From Corynebacterium jeikeium (GTDB taxonomy: Bacteria; Actinomycetota; Actinomycetes; Mycobacteriales; Mycobacteriaceae), in contig NZ_JFCH01000027.1 of NCBI RefSeq assembly GCF_000738175.1, forward strand, positions 1 through 64,000: a stretch of DNA of 64,000 nt, read 5' to 3'. The translations under genes were made by a program, and so were the position numbers. Each line of letters begins with the position of its first letter. Positions within the stretch are counted from its first letter, which is position 1. Below the pieces are notes generated by a model. The model made no database searches. It had not been told where the DNA came from and was given only the letters and a program-made list of their open reading frames with translations. Positions 18,635 to 27,405 of this stretch are shown one piece after another.

Positions 18635-18664
18635 ACACTACCAGACTTAGGTTCACCTAAGCAA
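18635..18664 (-). promoter_or_regulatory. Promoter of the siderophore operon
   Basis: Minus-strand -35 TTGCTT (18659-18664), 18-bp spacer, -10 TAGTGT (18635-18640), then 7 nt to the first ATG at 18627. The -35 lies in the centre of the DtxR-like palindrome, so repressor binding would block RNA polymerase directly. Confidence 0.65.
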
Positions 18665-18673
18665 GGTGAACCT
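18647..18673. promoter_or_regulatory. DtxR-type iron operator
   Basis: A perfect palindrome with 9-bp arms AGGTTCACC / GGTGAACCT around TAAGCAA (18649-18673). The overlapping 19-mer starting TTAGGTTCACCTAAG at 18647 matches the known DtxR consensus TTAGGTTAGCCTAACCTAA at 14 of 19 positions by my count. The position over the -35 of an iron-uptake operon fits repression by Fe-loaded DtxR. Confidence 0.75.
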
Positions 18674-18713
18674 ACCCTCTCAGGTCGGCTCCGGTTGCTA
18701 AGAGTTTCGTCAA

Positions 18714-18871
18714 CCGTTAGCGGTCGTTATCGACCCAGCCGGCGCCGGCCGTTATCGACCCAGCCGTTGGCGGTCGTTGTTTATCCAGCCGTTGGCGGTC
18801 GTTGTCACCCCTGCCGTTGGCGGTCGTTGTTTACCCAACCGCCCGCGGCCATTGCCTATCTATCCGCTAGC
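18714..18871. repeat. 25-bp degenerate tandem repeat, six units plus a partial seventh
   Basis: Exact 25-bp period: units start at 18714, 18739, 18764, 18789, 18814 and 18839, and a partial one at 18864. Shared core CCGTTGGCGGTCGTTGT, with a variable last 8 bases. There are no unique spacers, so it is not CRISPR. The stop codon of the CDF gene (18867) lies in the partial seventh unit; the array therefore sits directly 3' of that gene and upstream of the siderophore promoter. Confidence 0.85.
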
Positions 18872-19943
18872 AAACGTTCTGCGAGCCCTCGTGGTTAGCG
18901 TGGCTGGCGCGCTCCACCTGAATGGTGGCGTGCGCGATCCCCCGCTCCTGCAGCGTGGCCTGTGCCGCGCACAGCACCGCGGCCGGGTCGCGATCTTCCG
19001 GAACCACCAAGTGCACGGAAGCCAACGCGCTCGTGCCATCCAGCGACCACAGGTGGAGATCGTGCACGTCCAGCACACCGTCGACTTGTCGCAGCAGAGC
19101 ATCGACCTCAGCGGGCTGGTAACCCGGAGGCGCCTGCTCGAGCAAAATGCGCAAGGCCTGCATCATCAGCTGCCAGGCGCGCGGCAGCACCAGCGCGGCA
19201 ATCACCAGCGAGGCGATAACGTCCGCATACTGCCAGCCGGTCAGAATGATCACGCCGCCGGCCACGAGCACCGCGACGGAACCCAACATATCCGCCAGCA
19301 CGTGCAGGAATGCGCCCTGGACATTGACCGAATGCTCCCGCTGGCGATTAAGGATCCACGCGGAAATGATGTTGGCTAACAGGCCGATCACCGCGACGAT
19401 CATCATCGGACCGGCCATGATCTCCACCGGCTCGCTGAGGCGCTGGAACGCCTCGACCACTATCCATGCCGAAATTCCCAGCACAGTGACAGCATTAACA
19501 AGCGCGGCGAGCACCTCCACCCGCCGATAGCCGAATGTCGCTTGCGCGGTTGCAGCCCTGCGGCCGATGAAAATGGCGACGACTGCGATGATTAGGCCGG
19601 CGGCGTCCGAAAGCATGTGCATCGCATCGGCCAGCAATGCGACGGAGCCGGTGATCAGACCGCCGATCACCTCTGCAAAGAAGACTGTGCCAGTGACGCC
19701 AAGCACAATGAGCAGCGCGCGCAGCGGAGCATCCGTCGGCGTGTGGGAGTGCGAATGTGCGTCGCCGGATTCGTGCGAATGTGCTTGGCCACCCTCAGAT
19801 ACGCCGGCGGGCGCGGGCGCACCGCCAGCCGCGGGCGCGTCGCCAGGCGCGGACGCGCTGGAACGCAAAGAACCGTGGCGGTGCACGTCGGCACCACCAC
19901 GGTCCTGTGGTTGTTGCTGAGCTGCGCTTGCGGGGTCGTTCAT
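18867..19943 (-). CDS. CDF-family divalent metal exporter (CzcD/ZitB type)
   Basis: 358 residues. The N-terminal ~60 residues are rich in His, Ala and Pro (EGGQAHSHESGDAHSHSHTP), a likely metal-sensing segment. Six membrane helices follow, with the metal site HMLSDAAGL in TM2 and LVIAALVLPRAWQLM later, then the cytosolic ferredoxin-like domain (VDGVLDVHDLHLWSLDG). The protein exports Zn or related ions in exchange for protons. The ATG at 19943 has TAAAGT 6 nt upstream, or GAGGG as a ribosome-binding site. It lies beside iron uptake and CobW. The metal specificity is inferred from family only. Confidence 0.9.
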   Translation of the reverse strand: MNDPASAAQQQPQDRGGADVHRHGSLRSSASAPGDAPAAGGAPAPAGVSEGGQAHSHESGDAHSHSHTPTDAPLRALLIVLGVTGTVFFAEVIGGLITGSVALLADAMHMLSDAAGLIIAVVAIFIGRRAATAQATFGYRRVEVLAALVNAVTVLGISAWIVVEAFQRLSEPVEIMAGPMMIVAVIGLLANIISAWILNRQREHSVNVQGAFLHVLADMLGSVAVLVAGGVIILTGWQYADVIASLVIAALVLPRAWQLMMQALRILLEQAPPGYQPAEVDALLRQVDGVLDVHDLHLWSLDGTSALASVHLVVPEDRDPAAVLCAAQATLQERGIAHATIQVERASHANHEGSQNVC

Positions 19944-19995
19944 ACCCTCACTTTAGCAGCCACATCCCTTATTGACAAATTACTGAAAACAAAGA

Positions 19996-20044
19996 CGGGG
20001 AGCCAGAACGGCTCGCCATTGGCGGCCGGAACATGGGCTCCCCG
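19996..20044 (-). terminator. Terminator-like hairpin downstream of ilvC
   Basis: Arms CGGGGAGCC and GGCTCCCCG are separated by 31 nt that contain a further small stem (GAGCC/GGCTC). On the minus strand it is followed by TCTTTGTTTTC. It could end the ilvBNC message, about 170 bp after the ilvC stop. Confidence 0.55.
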
Positions 20045-20135
20045 CTAAACAGATTCCAAATTCAGAATCCATAAACTTGGAAATCTAAAGCATTCAGTTA
20101 TTCAGCCAGACCGCTTTAAGCAGGCCGCTTCAGCC

Positions 20136-20205
20136 GAGCAGTTTCGGCCGAGCAGTTTCGGTCGGGCAGTTTCGGTCGGGCAGTTTCGGTCGGGCAGTTT
20201 CGGCC
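20136..20205. repeat. 14-bp tandem repeat, five units
   Basis: Five units of 14 bp, consensus GGGCAGTTTCGGTC (variants GAGCAG... and ...GGCC), starting at 20136, 20150, 20164, 20178 and 20192. The array begins 8 bp after the ilvC stop codon. Flanking words (GCCGCTTCAGCC, GCCGCTTTAGGC) look like degenerate further units. Confidence 0.85.
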
Positions 20206-20213
20206 GAGCCGCT

Positions 20214-21254
<1,041 letters not shown>

Positions 21255-21345
21255 CTACCTTTATAGCAGACTTTATTTCATTTGGTGAGACTTTGGCGTC
21301 CACATAGTGAACTCTTGCGGGACTGCTGCCCTCTTTCGTAGGTAG

Positions 21346-21378
21346 TGACGCCCACCCGGCTGCAAGCTGAAGGCGTCA
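21346..21378. repeat. Inverted pair of TGACGCC words between ilvN and ilvC
   Basis: TGACGCC at 21346-21352 and its complement GGCGTCA at 21372-21378 flank 19 nt and can form a stem (extendable by one G-C pair) in the ilvN-ilvC gap. There is no T-run, so a strong terminator is unlikely; it may be a processing or pausing site. The same word is scattered across the whole window. Confidence 0.5.
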
Positions 21379-21387
21379 CCAAAGAAC

Positions 21388-21906
21388 CTAGAGATTCGCC
21401 GGGTACATGGCGCGAGGACCGCGACTGATCGCAGTCGGCGACGCCTCGACAAGCTCGCGAATACCGAACGGCTCCAAAACGTCCAGCAGAGCCTGCAGCT
21501 TCGACGGCGTGCCAGTGCACTCGATGATCACCGACTCCGGACCGACGTCCACCACGTGTGCGCGGAACAGCTTCGCGGACTCCACCACCTGGGTGCGGTT
21601 CGCATTGTCAGCGGAGACCTTCACCATCATCAGGCCGCGGGAGACGATGGTCTCCGGGTCGTGGCGCGTGACCTTAATGACGGGGATCAGTTTGTTCAGC
21701 TGTTTCGTGATCTGCTCCACCACGTGATCCTCGCCCTCGACGATGATGGTGATGCGGTTGATGCCCTCGACCTCCGTGCGACCAGAGCTGATCGACAGGA
21801 TGTTAAACGCGCGGCGGGTAAACATGCCGGAGATACGCGAGATGATGCCGTCGACGTCCTCACACAGGACGGACAGGGTGTGGACCTGTACCTTGTTCGT
21901 GCTCAT
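21388..21906 (-). CDS. ilvN: Acetolactate synthase small (regulatory) subunit
   Basis: 172 residues, as usual for this subunit. The N-terminal ACT domain reads HTLSVLCEDVDGIISRISGMFTRRAFNILS; the C-terminal domain includes FRAHVVDVGPESVIIECTG. The subunit binds valine, leucine and isoleucine and gives feedback inhibition of IlvB. Its ATG overlaps the ilvB stop (TAATG), a typical coupling that keeps subunit ratios fixed. Confidence 0.96.
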   Translation of the reverse strand: MSTNKVQVHTLSVLCEDVDGIISRISGMFTRRAFNILSISSGRTEVEGINRITIIVEGEDHVVEQITKQLNKLIPVIKVTRHDPETIVSRGLMMVKVSADNANRTQVVESAKLFRAHVVDVGPESVIIECTGTPSKLQALLDVLEPFGIRELVEASPTAISRGPRAMYPANL

Positions 21907-23768
21907 TAGTCTTCTTCACCTTCCTGGGTGACCTCGTGGATCTCCGCGGGCGATTCTGCCGCCGAGGATTCCTCGTCGAACAGCGGCCGCAGGTTGCGTG
22001 CGTACTGGATTTCCTCGTTGGACGTGCCGGCGGCGACCATCGGCCATACCTGCGCGTCCTCGCCGACGATGAAGTCGATGACGACGGGGCGGTCGTTGAT
22101 CTCTTCGGCCTTGCGGATGGTCGGCTCTACATCCTCTGGCTTTGTGACGCGGAACGCCGCGCAGCCCATGGACTCAGCCAACATCAGGAAGTCCGGCAAG
22201 TAGGTCTCCCCCGGCTTCAGGTTGGTGTGCGAGTACCGCTGGTCATAGAACAACGTCTGCCACTGGCGGACCATGCCGAGGTTTCCGTTGTTGATGAGGG
22301 CGACCTTGATCGGCAGCTTCTCCACCGCGCAGGTAACGAGCTCCTGGTTCGTCATCTGGAAGCAGCCGTCACCGTCGATGGCCCAGACGGAAGTGTCCGG
22401 CTTGCCGGCCTTTGCACCCATGGCGGCGGGCACGGAGTAGCCCATCGTGCCGAGACCACCGGAGTTCAGCCAGGTGCGCGGGTTTTCGTAGTCCACGAAC
22501 TGCGCCGCCCACATCTGGTGCTGCCCCACGCCGGCGACGTAGATGGCGTCCGGGCCGATGGTCTTGGACAGGGTCTCGATGACGTACTGCGGGGCGAGCT
22601 TGCCGTTGGGCTGCTCGTCGTAGCCGCGGGGGAAGTCCTGCTTCAGCTTGTTGAGGTAGTTCAGCCAGCCGGCGGTGGCGGGCTTCTTCAGGTCCAGGTT
22701 CCGCATCGCCTGGTGGAGTGCGGCCAGCACTTCGCGGGCGTCGCCGACGATTGGCACGTTGGCTTCGCGGATCTTGCCGATTTCCGCCGGATCAATGTCG
22801 GCGTGAATGACCTTCGCATCCGGGGCGAAACTATCCACGTGGCCAGTGACGCGGTCGTCGAAGCGGGCGCCGATAGTGATCAGCAGGTCGGAGCGCTGCA
22901 GGGCTGCGACCGCCGGGACACTTCCGTGCATGCCGGGCATGCCCATGTACAGCGGGTGGGAGGCCGGGAAGCTGCCCAGTGCCATGAGGGTGGTGACGAC
23001 TGGGATGTCGTTGGCTTCTGCGAATTCCAGCAGTTCTGCGTGCGCTTCTGCCTTGATCGCGCCGCCGCCGACGTACAGCGTCGGGCGCTTCGCCGCGCTG
23101 ATCATGCGCACGGCTTCCTCTACCTGGCGCGGGTGCGGGCTGGTGACCGGACGGTAGCCGGGCAGCTCGTACTTCGGCGGCCAGTTGAATTCCAGCTCTG
23201 CGTTTTGCACGTCCTTCGGGATGTCCACCAGCACCGCGCCGGGGCGGCCGGTGGAGGCCACGTGGAAAGCCTCGGCGATGGCGCCGGGGATGTCCTCGGG
23301 GCGGGTCACCATGAAGTTGTGCTTGGTGATCGGCATGGTCACGCCGCGAATGTCCGCCTCCTGGAAGGCGTCAGTACCCAAAAGACCCTTACCGACCTGG
23401 CCAGTGATGGCGACCAGAGGCACCGAGTCCATGTTGGCATCGGCGATGGGGGTTACCAGGTTCGTTGCACCCGGGCCGGAAGTTGCGATGCACACGCCGA
23501 CGCGGCCGGTGGCCTGGGCGTAGCCGGTGGCGGCGTGGCCGGCGCCCTGCTCGTGGCGGACAAGGATGTGGTTCAGCTTTTCGGAGTCGTACAGCGCCTC
23601 GTAGAGCGGCAGCACAGCACCTCCGGGCAGGCCGAATACGACATCGGTGCCTAGCTCTTCTAGGGAGCGGACTACGGCTTGCGCGCCGTTAATTCGCTCT
23701 GGCCGCTTGCCGCGGGGGTTATTCGCCAAGGTGGCGGGGCTGGGTTGCGAGCGTGATGTGTGTGTCAC
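21906..23768 (-). CDS. ilvB: Acetolactate synthase large subunit
   Basis: 620 residues from the GTG at 23768, which has GAAGGA just upstream; a longer upstream frame has no support. ThDP enzyme motifs: [33 protein letters not shown] (cofactor-activating Glu), FAD-binding middle domain, and [15 protein letters not shown] as ThDP/Mg motif. It condenses two pyruvates, or pyruvate and 2-oxobutyrate, in the first common step of valine, leucine and isoleucine synthesis. First structural gene of ilvB-ilvN-ilvC; about 320 bp upstream lies the attenuator and its leader peptide. Confidence 0.97.
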   Translation of the reverse strand: MTHTSRSQPSPATLANNPRGKRPERINGAQAVVRSLEELGTDVVFGLPGGAVLPLYEALYDSEKLNHILVRHEQGAGHAATGYAQATGRVGVCIATSGPGATNLVTPIADANMDSVPLVAITGQVGKGLLGTDAFQEADIRGVTMPITKHNFMVTRPEDIPGAIAEAFHVASTGRPGAVLVDIPKDVQNAELEFNWPPKYELPGYRPVTSPHPRQVEEAVRMISAAKRPTLYVGGGAIKAEAHAELLEFAEANDIPVVTTLMALGSFPASHPLYMGMPGMHGSVPAVAALQRSDLLITIGARFDDRVTGHVDSFAPDAKVIHADIDPAEIGKIREANVPIVGDAREVLAALHQAMRNLDLKKPATAGWLNYLNKLKQDFPRGYDEQPNGKLAPQYVIETLSKTIGPDAIYVAGVGQHQMWAAQFVDYENPRTWLNSGGLGTMGYSVPAAMGAKAGKPDTSVWAIDGDGCFQMTNQELVTCAVEKLPIKVALINNGNLGMVRQWQTLFYDQRYSHTNLKPGETYLPDFLMLAESMGCAAFRVTKPEDVEPTIRKAEEINDRPVVIDFIVGEDAQVWPMVAAGTSNEEIQYARNLRPLFDEESSAAESPAEIHEVTQEGEED

Positions 23769-24091
23769 GTTTTCCTTCGCTCCTTGAGTCCTGGAATCCG
23801 TCCTGCCTTCAATTCTCTGTCTCTTTCGCTTCCCGGTTGCCCGCCGCAGCAGCCGCGCCGCGCGGCGCACGCCACGCGGCACAGCGTTTGCGCCTCAGCG
23901 CTGCGCATCAACGCAGCGCCAAGCAAAGCTCTGCAGTGCCCCGCAGTGCCACGCGCATCAGCGCCACGCATTGCCACGCGGCGCACGCCGCAGCGTTCGC
24001 ACTTCGGCGAGCTGGCGTCACCAGGAAGCGATAGAGCCGAAAATCTTCGGTGTGGAATCGCTTGTTCGGTTAGGTGCATGTCCTCCACACA

Positions 24092-24138
24092 ACAAAAGCC
24101 CCCAACTTGCCGACGCTGCTGCGTCAGTTGTCGGGGGC
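24092..24138 (-). terminator. Attenuator hairpin of the ilv operon
   Basis: On the minus strand, a GC-rich stem formed by GCCCCCGACAACTGACGC and GCGTCGGCAAGTTGGGGGC with an AGCA loop is followed by TTTTGTTG. It begins about 25 nt after the leader-peptide stop at 24163. An upstream GGGGCGCC/GGCGCCCC pair could form the competing structure. This is the expected layout for attenuation by ribosome stalling. Confidence 0.8.
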
Positions 24139-24162
24139 GCCGTGTCGAGCTCGACGAGGTAG

Positions 24163-24213
24163 CTAGTGGCGCCCCTCGATAATGAGTACTCGTACTAGTT
24201 GCGTGAATTCCAT
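24163..24213 (-). CDS. ilv operon leader peptide (16 residues)
   Basis: The short frame MEFTQLVRVLIIEGRH contains Leu, Val, Val, Leu, Ile and Ile within seven residues, the mark of a branched-chain amino acid attenuator peptide. When charged tRNAs are scarce the ribosome stalls on these codons and the downstream terminator (24092-24138) does not form. The ATG at 24213 is exactly 7 nt after the -10 hexamer TAAATT, so the peptide should be translated from a leaderless RNA end. C. glutamicum ilvBNC is known to use a comparable leader; the peptide here has a different sequence. Confidence 0.8.
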   Translation of the reverse strand: MEFTQLVRVLIIEGRH

Positions 24214-24220
24214 GGCTCTA

Positions 24221-24249
24221 AATTTAGCGGCTTTCGCGAAAGTAGTCAA
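24221..24249 (-). promoter_or_regulatory. Promoter of the ilvBNC operon
   Basis: On the minus strand: -35 TTGACT (24244-24249), a 17-bp spacer, and -10 TAAATT (24221-24226), followed 7 nt later by the leader-peptide ATG. This is close to the sigma-A consensus and one of the best promoters in the window. Confidence 0.75.
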
Positions 24250-24327
24250 GCCGTTGACCACTCGTTTCCCAAAGTATGATGCCCCCGTCTCACCTACTGG
24301 ACAGCCCAAAACGCCCCCGACCTGTAC

Positions 24328-24443
24328 TTCATCCCTCCCGCACCCCCGGCCTCCCTCCGGTTTCTCTCTCCCCGATCTCCCCGGCTCCCCTGAGCTTCCC
24401 CCTCCAGTTCCCATCCGCGGCTTCCCTCCGGTTCCCCTCTGGC
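24328..24443. other. Pyrimidine-rich tract in the ilv-mscCG intergenic region
   Basis: About 115 bp on the plus strand are dominated by C and T (for example CTCCCTCCGG, TTTCTCTCTCCCC), with repeated CCTCCGG words. The whole stretch 24250-24600 contains no convincing gene; frames through it have no start signal or recognisable domain. Its function, if any, is unknown. Confidence 0.5.
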
Positions 24444-24608
24444 ACTCAGCCTCAGCGCAACCGAAACTCCAATGTCCTCCCGGTCGCCACGCACCCGGCG
24501 GCGCAGTTACCCCGGTTGCTCCGGCGCAGAAGCCACGGTCGCCCCGGCGCGCAGTACGCGCGCCTGAACGCGACCCGTGAATCCGACTGGGAACCCCGTC
24601 TGGAAACG

Positions 24609-24677
24609 AATCAGAATCGGGTCAGAATCTGGTCAAAATCTGGTCAGAGTCAGGTCAGAATCCCGTCCGAATCCTGG
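24609..24677 (+). promoter_or_regulatory. 11-bp phased direct repeats upstream of mscCG
   Basis: At least five units with exact 11-bp period start at 24615, 24626, 24637, 24648 and 24659, with partial units on each side. Typical unit AATCTGGTCAG. The array ends about 30 bp before a TACGGT -10-like hexamer (24708-24713) that is 8 nt from the mscCG start. Direct half-sites one helical turn apart are typical binding sites of OmpR-type response regulators; that role is inference. Confidence 0.6.
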
Positions 24678-24721
24678 CGGAGCACTCTCCCCGATCGTTT
24701 CCGGGACTACGGTGGGGAAGC

Positions 24722-26791
24722 ATGTTGAAGTTCTATGCTTTCCAGCTCTGGGAATGGGTGGTCGTCCACGGCCTTCCCTTGACTGCACTGGTCATTATCG
24801 CAATTTTGATCCCCCGCGTGGGGCGTTTGGCGATTCGCATTGTCAGCAGCCGCTTCGATGAGGGCGAGGAGGCCACCAAATCCCGCCTCGCCCTGGTCGG
24901 AGCGCTGGTGTACGTGCTCCAGGCGATTGCGTACTTCGCGATCATCATGCTGGGACTGACGAACCTGGGTGTACCCGCCATGGGTGCCGCCCTGCCTGCA
25001 ACGGTCGTTTCCGCTGCTATTGGTTTCGGCGCGCAGAACGTGATCGGCGATTTCCTCGCGGGGTTCTTCATCATCTCGGAGCGTCAGTTCGGCGTGGGAG
25101 ACTTCGTTGCCTTTGACGGCACGTCCAATGACATTTCGGGCACGGTTGTGGGGCTGACGTTGCGAGCGACGAAGGTGCGCACTGCATCCGGTGAGGTTGT
25201 GACCATCCCGAACGGCTCCGCGGGTGTGATCACGAACTATTCCCAGGACTGGTCGCGGGCGGTGGTGGACTTGGCGGTTCCTCTGCAGCCGGGCGAGTCC
25301 ATGTCGCAGCTGACGGATCGCGTGGAGGCCACGGCTGCGAAGGCTTTGCAGGATCCGACTATCGCCGGGGACGTCACCGGCGAGCTCGAGGTTCTGCCGG
25401 CTACGGATATCGTCGCTCCTACTGCGGCGGGTCAGTCGTGGCAGGTTAATTTCCGAGTCATGGTCGTGGTGAACCCGGCGCGTCAGTGGGCGGTGGAGCG
25501 TGTTCTGCGCTCGGCTTTGGTGAATGTCTTCTGGGACCGTTATGACATGCCGCGAGTCTTTCTTGATGGTTCTGACGCCCACTCCTCCCCCGCTGCCGAT
25601 CCCACAAAGGCTGTGGCTGCAGAATCCGCGCTGGCGCCCACGGAGGTCTTGCCCGCCCAGCACGCGTCGCGCAATCGGTCAGCTTCGGTGGCTGATGGTT
25701 CACAGAGCGGCTCTGCAGGAATCGCCGCTTCGGCTAGCAGTTCTGCACCAGTAGGCCGATCCGCACCCGCGGGCAAAGCTTTAGCGGCGCACGGAACCGC
25801 GTCAGCGCACGAAACTGCCGCTATGGATGCCGTGCAGGCTGAAGGGGCTGACCGGGCTGGCCAACTTGCACAGCCCGACCAGGCTGAACCGACTGACAAG
25901 TCTGAACAGACTGGCCAGCACGAAAAGACTAATCTGCCCGCGGGGTCTCCTACGACTGACGGCCCTGGAGTCCGTCCCCTCGACAGCGATGGAACCATCG
26001 GCCAGACGCAGGCGGCTCCCTCACAGCACACTCGCGCTGGCGCGAGTGCTCGCATTAGCGCTAATGCCAATTCCGCCTCCAGTTCTGACGAAGATACCGG
26101 CCTAACGGAGGCCCACGGCGACGGTTCGGATATCCCCATTGGTGCGAAGGACACTGAAAAGGACACTGAGAAAAACACTGAAAAGAAGGAGAAATTCCAG
26201 GGCATCTGGCGCAACGAGGAACACTCCTCCAAGTTCAAGAGGATCATGAGCGTCGGTGGCCGCACCCGCCCCTCCACCACCGGGCTGATCCTGGCGCTGT
26301 TGCTAGTCGGCGGCCTGGCGCTGGCCTCCTCGAACCCAGAGGGCGGAGACACTGGCTGGCTCTCCCCCGACTACTGGCGCGACCGTCCCTCCAACAGCGA
26401 ATCCTCCGAAGGCCCCGAGAACTCCGAAGGAAACGATCAATCCGGCGATAACTCCACCGATCAGAACAACCCCACCGGCGACCCAAGTTCTGATCCCAAT
26501 TCCAACGCAAACACCGACTCCAACAGCCAGCCCACTAACAACCAAAACAGCGGCTCAAACAACGGCTCGCCCAGCGGAGGGACCAACGAACCGACCAGCG
26601 ACTCCAACGCCAACAGCCCCGAAACGAACTCCGGCGCAGATTCCAGTAGTCAACCCTCGCAACCAGCCGGCCCCCAAAACTCCAACAACAATTCCAACAG
26701 CGGCACCGGCGGCAACAGCATGAACGGCGCTGCACCTCGCGCTATGGGTGCGACGGGTACGCCCAATGCGACCGACATCACCCACGGCTGA
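24722..26791 (+). CDS. mscCG: MscCG-type mechanosensitive channel with C-terminal membrane extension
   Basis: 689 residues. The first ~285 residues are a MscS channel: helices near 15-32, 56-78 and 86-108, the last being the Gly/Ala pore helix LPATVVSAAIGFGAQNVIGDFLAGFF, then the cytosolic beta domain (VGDFVAFDG, VVTIPNGS). A ~230-residue disordered acidic linker follows, a fourth hydrophobic helix near 520-538 (GLILALLLVGGLALASS), and a Ser/Asn/Gly-rich tail of about 150 residues. This layout and the place between ilvB and ilvD match C. glutamicum MscCG (cg1434, YggB), the glutamate-exporting osmotic channel. GGGGAAG precedes the ATG. Confidence 0.88.
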   Translation: MLKFYAFQLWEWVVVHGLPLTALVIIAILIPRVGRLAIRIVSSRFDEGEEATKSRLALVGALVYVLQAIAYFAIIMLGLTNLGVPAMGAALPATVVSAAIGFGAQNVIGDFLAGFFIISERQFGVGDFVAFDGTSNDISGTVVGLTLRATKVRTASGEVVTIPNGSAGVITNYSQDWSRAVVDLAVPLQPGESMSQLTDRVEATAAKALQDPTIAGDVTGELEVLPATDIVAPTAAGQSWQVNFRVMVVVNPARQWAVERVLRSALVNVFWDRYDMPRVFLDGSDAHSSPAADPTKAVAAESALAPTEVLPAQHASRNRSASVADGSQSGSAGIAASASSSAPVGRSAPAGKALAAHGTASAHETAAMDAVQAEGADRAGQLAQPDQAEPTDKSEQTGQHEKTNLPAGSPTTDGPGVRPLDSDGTIGQTQAAPSQHTRAGASARISANANSASSSDEDTGLTEAHGDGSDIPIGAKDTEKDTEKNTEKKEKFQGIWRNEEHSSKFKRIMSVGGRTRPSTTGLILALLLVGGLALASSNPEGGDTGWLSPDYWRDRPSNSESSEGPENSEGNDQSGDNSTDQNNPTGDPSSDPNSNANTDSNSQPTNNQNSGSNNGSPSGGTNEPTSDSNANSPETNSGADSSSQPSQPAGPQNSNNNSNSGTGGNSMNGAAPRAMGATGTPNATDITHG

Positions 26792-26795
26792 TTAA

Positions 26796-27374
26796 ATGAA
26801 CACCATGAACTCGAAGGTTTTCCACCCCAGCCGCGAACACATCCTCGGCGGGTTCGTCATGTTCCTGATCTGCCTGCTATTCACCGGCTATAAGGTCGCC
26901 TGGTTTTTCTGGGTTCCGCTAGTGCCACTAGTGTTTATTCTGTGGACTTTGTGGGTACGAACCACCGTGTCCGACAAAGCCATCACCACGCGCTACCTCT
27001 TCCGCGCAGGCAAAACCATGCAGTGGGAAGACTTCCGTGCGCTCCGCTTCAACCGAGCCGGACGCGCCTACGCCGTAGACAACCAGGAAAACAGCATCTG
27101 GCTGCCAGGCGTGACCTTTAACTCCCTGATCGACCTGCACAAGGTCAGCGGCGGGCGTATCCCCGACCCCGTCAGCCCAGCCCGCGCAGCCACGGACGAC
27201 AAGGTGCAAGTCGTCAATAAGGAGGGCTACGCCGTACTCATGGACAAGGACGAGTACAAGGAATACGAAAAGCAGCGCCGCCGCGAAGCGGGAGTCGACG
27301 CGCAAGACGCCGACGCGCAAGACGCCGCCGCGCAAGACGCCGACACGCAGGACAAGGACAACGCCGGCAGCTAA
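26796..27374 (+). CDS. PH-domain-like membrane protein (cg1433-like)
   Basis: 192 residues. Two hydrophobic helices near residues 17-50 ([21 protein letters not shown] and [16 protein letters not shown]) are followed by a small beta-rich domain resembling bacterial PH domains ([20 protein letters not shown]). The last ~25 residues are a repeat of Asp-Ala-Gln ([16 protein letters not shown]). The gene lies 4 bp after mscCG and 31 bp before ilvD, as in C. glutamicum where cg1433 sits between yggB and ilvD. The function is unknown; co-transcription with the channel suggests an envelope role. Confidence 0.8.
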   Translation: MNTMNSKVFHPSREHILGGFVMFLICLLFTGYKVAWFFWVPLVPLVFILWTLWVRTTVSDKAITTRYLFRAGKTMQWEDFRALRFNRAGRAYAVDNQENSIWLPGVTFNSLIDLHKVSGGRIPDPVSPARAATDDKVQVVNKEGYAVLMDKDEYKEYEKQRRREAGVDAQDADAQDAAAQDADTQDKDNAGS

Positions 27375-27405
27375 ACGCCGAGAAAAGAACAACAAGAAGA
27401 GAGCC

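Noticed and set aside
18714-18871. CRISPR-like look of the 25-bp repeat array
   Set aside because: Units are directly adjacent with no unique spacers, and no cas genes are near; it is a simple tandem repeat.
21936-23654. Plus-strand open frame of about 570 codons
   Set aside because: Antisense to ilvB, with no ribosome-binding site, promoter or homology signs.
24182-24728. Two overlapping plus-strand frames upstream of mscCG
   Set aside because: They run through the pyrimidine-rich tract and the 11-bp repeats; Pro/Ser-rich composition with no start signal or domain.
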